Position numbers and translations under genes: made by a program | Shown here: positions 18,302 to 24,182 of the stretch, piece after piece | Layout of the letters: the number at the start of each line of letters is the position of its first letter | Numbering within the stretch: position 1 is the stretch's first letter | The notes under the pieces: generated by a model | The model's input: the letters and a program-made list of their open reading frames with translations, nothing else | The model's database searches: none | What the model was told of the DNA's origin: nothing | Origin: an uncultured cyanobacterium | Lineage (GTDB): Bacteria > Cyanobacteriota > Cyanobacteriia > Cyanobacteriales > Geitlerinemataceae | DNA length: 38,500 bases | Assembly (NCBI GenBank): GCA_937899645.1 | Contig: CALCCD010000084.1 | Coordinates: forward strand, 1-38,500 | Direction: 5' to 3'

Positions 18302-19423
18302 TCAGTTATGAATTCGAGACGGCTCGGACTCAGCTTCCTGGCGCGATGGTTCCACCTCGGAAGGTTTTTCCTCGGTCTCGGACTGCAGGTAGTGCTCGTA
18401 CTGCTTGACGATCGTCCGCTGTAGAGCCAGGATTGCGGGGTTGACTTCGATGTAGCGGCGCTTGCGATTACGCAGGTAGTTAAGCTGCTCGCTTTCCATC
18501 ATGCCCACGTCCTGATCGAGGAAACGCTGGAACAGAACGCGCTCGACGAAGAACACGAGCGGCTTTTTAATAACGGACAGCAGCCACTGGGGCAGCCGAA
18601 TTTTCAGGAAGAAGAGCGCGAACGATCGCGTTTCGGTGGGGCTGACGGGTAGCCGCATCAGATGAATCGACGAAACCCCTTCGAGGGAGCTGTAGTAGTG
18701 CGGATAGCGGTAGCGCACCGAAATCACGCGGGATGTCACCTCGTCCGCCGTTTCGGCAATGCCGAGAAATTTCGCCATCTGCCCCTTGTAGGACACTTGG
18801 TAGTCGGCTTTCACGAGGCCGTCGCCGCGCTGAAGGTCGAGCAGTACCGGATCGAACCAGCCCTGAAGGTCTTCGTGGAGAAAGCCGTGGAACACGTCCA
18901 TCGCATTCTCGTTGGCGATCGAGAAGTGCGCGCCAAAGTGCCCGGTCACCGGAATCAACAACCAGTCGTCATTTTCGTACTCGGGCACTTCCGGCGGGGC
19001 GCAGGCGTCGGCCAGCGTCGGATCGCCGGGAAAGACCCAAACGATGCCGTACTGCTCGCGCACCGGATAGCTGCGTGCCTTGGCGCAGGGCAGCTTTTGC
19101 TCGGGCGGGTAGTAGGGAATTTCCACGCAGTCGCCATCGCCGTTGAACTTCCAGCCGTGGTACGGGCACAGGAGGTTGTCACCATCGAGCTTGCCTTTGT
19201 GCAGCTCGACGCCCTTGTGGGGACATGCGTCTTCAAGGGCACGCACGTTGCCCGCACTGTCGCGGAATACAGCCAGCGGCTGCTGCCAGACCATCACGGG
19301 AACGATCTTTCCGGGCTTGAAATAGTGCGACCAACCGAGGGGATACCAGTGGTTGGGGTTAATGCCGGTTTCGCGAATATAATTCTGAACGCTCTGACCT
19401 GTAAGTTGCGTTGCTAGCTTCAT
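18302..19423 (-). CDS. Rieske non-haem iron oxygenase
   Basis: A 373-residue oxygenase. An N-terminal Rieske domain binds a 2Fe-2S cluster through CPH (about 67-69) and CPYHGW, with the usual spacing. The catalytic domain carries the 2-His-1-carboxylate site in NENAMDVFHGFLHED, with Asp and two His. The order and the C-terminal hydrophobic stretch (around LPQWLLSVIKKPLVFFVERVL) recall the pheophorbide a oxygenase/Tic55 group, which sits at membranes, but a clear C-terminal redox CxxC is not seen, so no plant-type name is given. The C-terminus is a charged tail. The ATG at 19423 is set by an excellent Shine-Dalgarno GGAGGT five bases upstream; a GTG one codon earlier would be too close. Substrate unknown. 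An electron-donor reductase is not in the window. Confidence 0.88.
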   Translation of the reverse strand: MKLATQLTGQSVQNYIRETGINPNHWYPLGWSHYFKPGKIVPVMVWQQPLAVFRDSAGNVRALEDACPHKGVELHKGKLDGDNLLCPYHGWKFNGDGDCVEIPYYPPEQKLPCAKARSYPVREQYGIVWVFPGDPTLADACAPPEVPEYENDDWLLIPVTGHFGAHFSIANENAMDVFHGFLHEDLQGWFDPVLLDLQRGDGLVKADYQVSYKGQMAKFLGIAETADEVTSRVISVRYRYPHYYSSLEGVSSIHLMRLPVSPTETRSFALFFLKIRLPQWLLSVIKKPLVFFVERVLFQRFLDQDVGMMESEQLNYLRNRKRRYIEVNPAILALQRTIVKQYEHYLQSETEEKPSEVEPSRQEAESEPSRIHN

Positions 19424-19796
19424 CACCGACCTCCAATCGCTGCGAGTCTATGCGGGACGTCCGCCGTGCGAATAGCATGCGACATGCGCCAATTTATCGA
19501 AACCATAGTCAAATATAGTAAAGGACTTTTAACATTCTGGTATTTTCGCCAGGATGTTTGCGGTCGATCGCGCTCGGATGAGGGTTTCCACCGGGGCCGG
19601 TCTGAGTTTGGCCGATATCCGCTGATATCCTTAGTGTTGCGCGCATGTTCGATGGCTGCCGCGTCGCTGGGCTCGACCGGGAGGTCAACCCGGTAGACCA
19701 CTGCCATGACCAGTCAAACGACCAGTCCGATGTCTAGTCCGGACGCAAGATACGCCTGCCGCTCGAATTTCCGTACTTGTTGCCTAGGAGCGCTTT
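19424..19796. other. 373-bp divergent intergenic region, Rieske oxygenase and fraC
   Basis: No gene is supported. It holds a minus-strand -10-like TATATT at 19512-19517, a small hairpin ACCGGG/CCCGGT (19676-19694), and two direct copies of GACCAGTC 12 bp apart (19708-19715, 19720-19727) upstream of fraC. The fraC ribosome binding site AGGAG is at 19786-19790. Confidence 0.5.
19507..19518 (-). promoter_or_regulatory. Possible -10 region of the Rieske oxygenase gene
   Basis: The minus strand reads CTATATTTGACT, identical over 12 bases to the -10 region before pyrH. The TATATT at 19512-19517 would give a leader of about 80 bases. No convincing -35 box is seen. Confidence 0.3.
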
Positions 19797-20330
19797 ATGC
19801 TGCCGGTCGTTATACCGCTGCGTTTATTTCTCAGTCAACTGTTTTGCATCTCTATGGGGTTGGCGATCGAGGCGAGCGTACTCTCGAAGCGCGCCGAGCT
19901 TCCCCGTCAGGTGGCGTTTCACTATAGCCTCGTGGCCAATGTGGTGGCGATGTTCGCAGGCTGGGCCGCGATCTTTGCCGTGCAGGAATTTTTCTTGCGA
20001 GGCGTGCGCGGGCAGCAGGTGCTGAGCTACATATTTTCCGGGGCGTTTATTACTGAGTTCGCCCTCGTGCCGACTCAAGTGGCCTGTATGACGCTGGCGA
20101 TTGTCTTCTTCGTCGGTGGATTTTTGCTCAAGCCCTATAGCGTTCGCATGTTGGAGCAGTTCGATCTCGTACCGCCCCTGCCAGAGATGCAGGTCGGTCG
20201 CGACGACCCGCGCTTGAAGGCTTTGGTCGAAGCGCGGCTGCGCGAGCGGGTGGCAGAGGCGATGCAGCTCGGCCATATCGCCAGCACGATCGCGACGATG
20301 TTATTTTTCGCGCTGCTAATCGCATGGTGA
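19797..20330 (+). CDS. fraC: FraC-like filament integrity protein
   Basis: A 177-residue membrane protein, close to the usual FraC size of about 180. It has an N-terminal hydrophobic segment (VVIPLRLFLSQLFCISMGLAI), two further membrane segments (NVVAMFAGWAAIFAV and VACMTLAIVFFVGGFLL), a cytoplasmic loop with PPLPEMQVGRDDPR, and a C-terminal membrane helix (TIATMLFFALLIAW). ATG 19797 follows AGGAG by six bases. In Anabaena, FraC sits at the septa between cells and, with FraD, is needed for filament integrity and cell-to-cell exchange. The identification rests on length, topology and above all the order fraC-fraD-fraE here. Confidence 0.78.
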   Translation: MLPVVIPLRLFLSQLFCISMGLAIEASVLSKRAELPRQVAFHYSLVANVVAMFAGWAAIFAVQEFFLRGVRGQQVLSYIFSGAFITEFALVPTQVACMTLAIVFFVGGFLLKPYSVRMLEQFDLVPPLPEMQVGRDDPRLKALVEARLRERVAEAMQLGHIASTIATMLFFALLIAW

Positions 20331-20360
20331 CGCAGTGGCGAGGCGGCGTCGGTTCGTCAG

Positions 20361-20383
20361 ATGGCCGGATGGCCGGATGGCCG
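20361..20383 (+). repeat. Short tandem repeat between fraC and fraD
   Basis: ATGGCCGG is repeated almost three times in tandem (20361-20368, 20369-20376, partial 20377-20383) in the 132-bp gap. Probably slippage-prone; no function is evident. Confidence 0.6.
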
Positions 20384-20462
20384 AACTGTCGGCGACCGGT
20401 GCGCGATCGATGCGCGGGTTTGACGTGATTTACGTGATTGGTAGGGGCGCGAGGTAACTGCT

Positions 20463-21569
20463 ATGGAATCGGCTGTCGATCGGCTCAAGTCGTTGTTTGA
20501 ATCGCTGGCACCGCCGCGTTTGGTGTCCTGGCAGAGCATGTTTCTGTTCGGGCTAGCGATGTGGGTGCTGTCGGGCGTGGTGATGCTGGCCGATCCCGAG
20601 CGCACCCTCGATCTATTTTTGCTTCAGCGCTTTGGCTGGGTGTTTATCGCGGGCGGGATCGTCTGGCGTCAGGCTCTCGATCCGGTGAGGATTTGGGGCT
20701 TTCCGGTCGGCGCGGTCGCGGCTTCGCTGGTGCTGGTCAACCTGATCTTCGAGGACGAGGTGGGGCAATGGCGGCAGTCGGGCTTTATCGCGCTGCCGAT
20801 TTTTTCCGGACTGCTCGTCGCCATGTCCTATTTCCTCTCGACATCCGGGCGCTGGCGCGTCCCCAACCGCTTCGAGCGTCTCAAGTCGATCGTCGCGCTG
20901 GGCATCGGCCTGGTGCTGGCCTGCTGGCTGAATTTTTACTTCATCACCCAAGATTGGCTGGTGCAGTATCCGGGGCTGTGGAACGCACGCATCGACAACA
21001 GCAACTTTATGGCCCTGGTGAAAGACCCACGCCAGGACTGGGGCCGCGATTTGGTTGCCGAGGTCGATTTTCTGCTCTACGACAAGTTTCACGGTCGTCC
21101 CTGGCCGCAGATCGAACGGGCGCTCGAGGAGTACGGCAGCCAGCCCGAGTCGCTCGAACGAGACCTACGCGACAGTGCCGGTCGCAGTTTTTTCTTCAAG
21201 CTGCCTTTTCGACGCGAGCCGGACTGGAACGTTACGCTCACGACCAGCGGCGATGGCAATCCGTCCTATCTCATCAACACGCGCGTGACTTGGGAGTCGC
21301 CGCTGTTTTTCGACGATCGCGACTTCACCATCGTCCGTAGCTGCGAAATTGCCCGCGCGCCGCTGCCCCTAGAACTATTTAACGAGTCCACGCAAACGGG
21401 CCTCATTTCCTGCAACACCAGCCCGGAATTTATCTTCCGAGAGGAGCCGGAACTCGAGGAGGCCAGCACCGACGCAGACGCCGAGACTCCAGACGCTCCG
21501 ACGGGCGACACCCAAGACAACACTCAAAACGACACCCGGAACAATACCCAGGAGGAAAACGGCTCGTGA
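20463..21569 (+). CDS. fraD: FraD-like septal protein
   Basis: A 368-residue membrane protein with five predicted membrane helices in the first 165 residues (for example FLFGLAMWVLSGVVML and IVALGIGLVLACWLNFYF), then a soluble domain of about 170 residues (DPRQDWGRDLVAEVDFLLYD through LISCNTSPEFIF). The C-terminal tail is acidic and rich in Asp, Asn and Thr. In Anabaena, FraD has five membrane helices and a large periplasmic domain and forms part of the septal junction plug/cap structure. The topology here agrees. ATG 20463 has GAGGT a few bases upstream. Its stop overlaps the fraE start (GTGA), so fraD and fraE are translationally coupled. Confidence 0.75.
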   Translation: MESAVDRLKSLFESLAPPRLVSWQSMFLFGLAMWVLSGVVMLADPERTLDLFLLQRFGWVFIAGGIVWRQALDPVRIWGFPVGAVAASLVLVNLIFEDEVGQWRQSGFIALPIFSGLLVAMSYFLSTSGRWRVPNRFERLKSIVALGIGLVLACWLNFYFITQDWLVQYPGLWNARIDNSNFMALVKDPRQDWGRDLVAEVDFLLYDKFHGRPWPQIERALEEYGSQPESLERDLRDSAGRSFFFKLPFRREPDWNVTLTTSGDGNPSYLINTRVTWESPLFFDDRDFTIVRSCEIARAPLPLELFNESTQTGLISCNTSPEFIFREEPELEEASTDADAETPDAPTGDTQDNTQNDTRNNTQEENGS

Positions 21570-22429
21570 GCGATCGCCCGTCTTCTAAAGCCGCGATCGA
21601 GTCGCCAGACTGGTCAGACGCGTCTGCTTCCAAGGGGCTTGGCAGTGCGGCGGGGTTCTCGCACCTCTGGGCGATCGGGGCTAACACCTTCCGCGAGGCG
21701 ATCCGCAGCCGCGTGCTCTACGCCGTCGGGATTTACGGTCTGGTGCTGCTGGCGGCGATGCTAGCGCTGCCCAGGATTGCCGGTGGCGCGCAATTTAAGA
21801 TGTTGCTCGATGTGGGACTGGCGGCGATGGAGGCGATCGCAGTGGCGATCGCGTTGGTCGCGGCCTCGAACGCCATCGATCGCGAAATCGACAAGCGCAC
21901 GATCTTAGTCGCCCTCTCGAAGCCGATCGCGCGAGCGGAGTTCGTGCTGGGCAAAGTCTGCGGTCTGGCGGCGGTGCTGGCAGTCGCAGTCGCGGCGATG
22001 CTGGCGCTGTTTGCCGTGGCGCTGTGGGTCCAGCAGAACGATCTCGGGCTGGAGCTGGCGGTGCTGTCGGCGGGCTTTCTCTGGCTGCGGCTGGTGCTAG
22101 TCGTGGCGATCGCGATCGGCTTCGGCACGTTCTCGAGCGGGTTGCTGGCGCTATTGCTGAGCCTGACGCTCTACCTAATCGGCAACCTCAGTCAGGATCT
22201 AATTCGCATCGGCAAGGCCACAGAAAATGCCGACCTCGAGCGCCTGACGCGGATGCTCTACCTGGTGCTGCCCGACTTCTCGCGGCTCGATATCAAAAAC
22301 GACGCGATCTATGGGTTTGCGGGCCTGCCCGATGCAGCGACGCTGGTCGGAAACGTCGCCTACGGAATTTTTTACACGGCTTTGGTTTTGGCGATCGCCA
22401 CCGGAATTTTTTCGCGCCGACAGTTCTGA
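21566..22429 (+). CDS. fraE: FraE-like ABC-2 type permease
   Basis: A 287-residue ABC-2-type membrane permease. The soluble N-terminus leads into ANTFREAIRSRVLYAVGIYG, the typical amphipathic entry helix. About six membrane segments follow. The segment DREIDKRTILVALSKPIARAEFVLGK is the conserved cytoplasmic loop of ABC-2 exporters that contacts the ATPase. In Anabaena, FraE is the permease encoded with FraC and FraD and is needed for filament integrity. No ATPase gene is adjacent. GTG at 21566 overlaps the fraD stop by 4 bp and is preceded by AGGAGG. The stop codon lies inside a tandem duplication. Confidence 0.78.
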   Translation: MSDRPSSKAAIESPDWSDASASKGLGSAAGFSHLWAIGANTFREAIRSRVLYAVGIYGLVLLAAMLALPRIAGGAQFKMLLDVGLAAMEAIAVAIALVAASNAIDREIDKRTILVALSKPIARAEFVLGKVCGLAAVLAVAVAAMLALFAVALWVQQNDLGLELAVLSAGFLWLRLVLVVAIAIGFGTFSSGLLALLLSLTLYLIGNLSQDLIRIGKATENADLERLTRMLYLVLPDFSRLDIKNDAIYGFAGLPDAATLVGNVAYGIFYTALVLAIATGIFSRRQF

Positions 22430-22453
22430 GCGCGTCAATTCTGAGCGCGTCAA
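22424..22453 (+). repeat. Tandem 15-bp duplication at the fraE stop codon
   Basis: TTCTGAGCGCGTCAA occurs twice without a gap (22424-22438 and 22439-22453). The first copy contains the fraE TGA (22427-22429). Confidence 0.85.
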
Positions 22454-22695
22454 TTGCTAGGAAGCGTCCGCCCGGTGGCGACGGAGCCGAGCGACAATCG
22501 AGCCACTGCCGAGCCGCTTCATTTCGGCAATCCGCCGATCGCCGATCGCCCAGCCCTAAAGCCAAGCTCTTAAACTAGAGTCAGCGCCACACAAGCGGGC
22601 GCGGCCCCGAGCTAAGAGCTGTCATCGTTGTGGCTGCCACTCCGCTGACACGCCCGAAAAGCTCGCATTGAGACGTTCTCAGGAGAGTGACTCCC

Positions 22696-23382
22696 GTGTT
22701 TTTCCATTCGTCGTATCTCTTCGTTATTCCTGGCATCTTGCTGATGTTCTGGGCGCAAAACCGGGTGCGCGGAACCTACAACCGCTACTCGAAGGTGTCT
22801 TCCAGCATGGGCATGACCGGCGCGGATGTCGCCAAATCGATCCTCAATAACCTCGGCTTCCACGACATCTCCGTCGAGCACGTCCCCGGCGAGCTGACCG
22901 ACCACTACGACCCGAGCGCCAAAACCGTCCGTCTGTCCGACAGCGTCTACGGCTCCGACTCCCTGGCCGCCGCCGCCGTCGCCGCCCACGAATGCGGCCA
23001 CGTCATGCAGGACAAGCAGGGCTACACCTTCATGAACTTGCGCGCGGCGCTCGTCCCCGCTGCGAATATCGGCTCGCAGTTCGGGCCGTTTCTCGTCATC
23101 ATCGGCATTGTCCTCAATGCTATGGCAGGCGTATCGAGCCTGTTCGTCACCCTGGGGATCGTGCTGTTTGCCGCGTCGATCCTGTTCCACGTGGTGACGC
23201 TGCCGGTGGAATTTGACGCCTCGGGTCGCGCCCTGAGAATCGTCGAGACCCTGGGCATCCTTGACGGCGAAGAGCGACGCGGCGCAAAGGCCGTACTGAA
23301 CGCAGCGGCCTGGACGTACGTGGCGACCACGATCTATTCGGTGTTGCAGCTCGTCCAGCTTGTGCTGATGTCGCGCGACTAG
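22696..23382 (+). CDS. YugP-family membrane zinc metallopeptidase
   Basis: A 228-residue membrane-bound peptidase of the YugP/DUF family. The HExxH zinc motif is in AVAAHECGHVMQDKQGY. Before it lies a short N-terminal membrane helix (SYLFVIPGILLMFWAQNRV); after it are two hydrophobic segments (FGPFLVIIGIVLNAMAGV, LGIVLFAASILFHVVTL), then EFDASGRAL with a likely third zinc ligand Glu, and a C-terminal membrane helix. GTG at 22696 is preferred because AGGAG sits ten bases upstream; an in-frame GTG at 22687 would touch it. Physiological substrates of the family are unknown. It lies 266 bp after fraE and is probably a separate unit. Confidence 0.9.
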   Translation: MFFHSSYLFVIPGILLMFWAQNRVRGTYNRYSKVSSSMGMTGADVAKSILNNLGFHDISVEHVPGELTDHYDPSAKTVRLSDSVYGSDSLAAAAVAAHECGHVMQDKQGYTFMNLRAALVPAANIGSQFGPFLVIIGIVLNAMAGVSSLFVTLGIVLFAASILFHVVTLPVEFDASGRALRIVETLGILDGEERRGAKAVLNAAAWTYVATTIYSVLQLVQLVLMSRD

Positions 23383-23592
23383 CCGCCAAAATCTGACGCT
23401 CGGCCGATGCGAGGACAGCTTCACCCACGTGACGGCCTCGCTCGACGGCCTGATCGCGACGTTTTTCTCGCGTAGGGGCCACCCACTGACCCGCGCCACT
23501 TTTTCGTTCTGGCCGGGGGCCGATCGCCATTTGCGGTCGCCAGTCGCGAAGGTTGTGGGTAGAATCGTTTCGATGCTTCCCGAGGAGACCCA

Positions 23593-24102
23593 ATGACCCG
23601 CACCCGCATGCCCCAACTCGCCCGCTGGCAACGCGCCGCGATCGCCGCCACGATCGCCCTGGTCGGTGGCCTTGGATTCGGGGAAGCGGCCAGCGCCCAG
23701 GCGGCCTACGGCAGCTACGTCGGCGTCGGCGCGAGCGCAGGCTTTGGAGACGAGACCGAAGTGGCGGGCGTTATCGCCTTTCGCTACAACGTCCTGGAGC
23801 TGCCGATTTCGCTGCGCGCCCAGGCATTTATCGGCGACGGTTTCGCGATCGCGCCCACCGTCTCCTATGACATTCCGCTGAGCTGGCAAACCGACGTGTA
23901 CGTGGGTGCGGGCGTGTCGTTCGCGGGCGATGACTCGGTGTTGGGCGACAAGACGGCCTTCGCGATTCAGTCCGGCATCGACCATATGATGTCCGACAGT
24001 AATCTGGCGCTCTTCGGTAACGCGATCGTCGCGTTCGATGCGTTCCGCGATCGCGACGCTGCCGCTGTTTCTGTTCAAGGCGGCGTCGGTCTCCAGTTCT
24101 AA
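23593..24102 (+). CDS. Small exported beta-barrel-like protein
   Basis: A 169-residue protein with a basic start and signal peptide (RWQRAAIAATIALVGGLGFG, cleavage near ASAQA). The mature part has alternating glycine-rich strands (GSYVGVGASAGFGDE, TDVYVGAGVSFAGDD) and ends in aromatic Phe (GGVGLQF), as in outer-membrane barrels. About 135 mature residues would allow an eight-strand barrel. I recognise the form but no named family. ATG 23593 is preceded by GAGGAG. It is 80 bp upstream of the NACHT gene on the same strand, but the link may be accidental. Confidence 0.75.
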   Translation: MTRTRMPQLARWQRAAIAATIALVGGLGFGEAASAQAAYGSYVGVGASAGFGDETEVAGVIAFRYNVLELPISLRAQAFIGDGFAIAPTVSYDIPLSWQTDVYVGAGVSFAGDDSVLGDKTAFAIQSGIDHMMSDSNLALFGNAIVAFDAFRDRDAAAVSVQGGVGLQF

Positions 24103-24182
24103 TCGGCGTTTAATCGACGGAAGGCACTGCGCTCGCGGCGGTTGCGGCGGGCGATCGCCCCTCAAGAGGTTTCCCGACTGCT

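Noticed and set aside
19797-22429. Heterocyst formation inferred from fra genes
   Set aside because: FraC/D/E-like proteins also occur in filamentous strains without heterocysts, and no heterocyst-specific gene is in the window.
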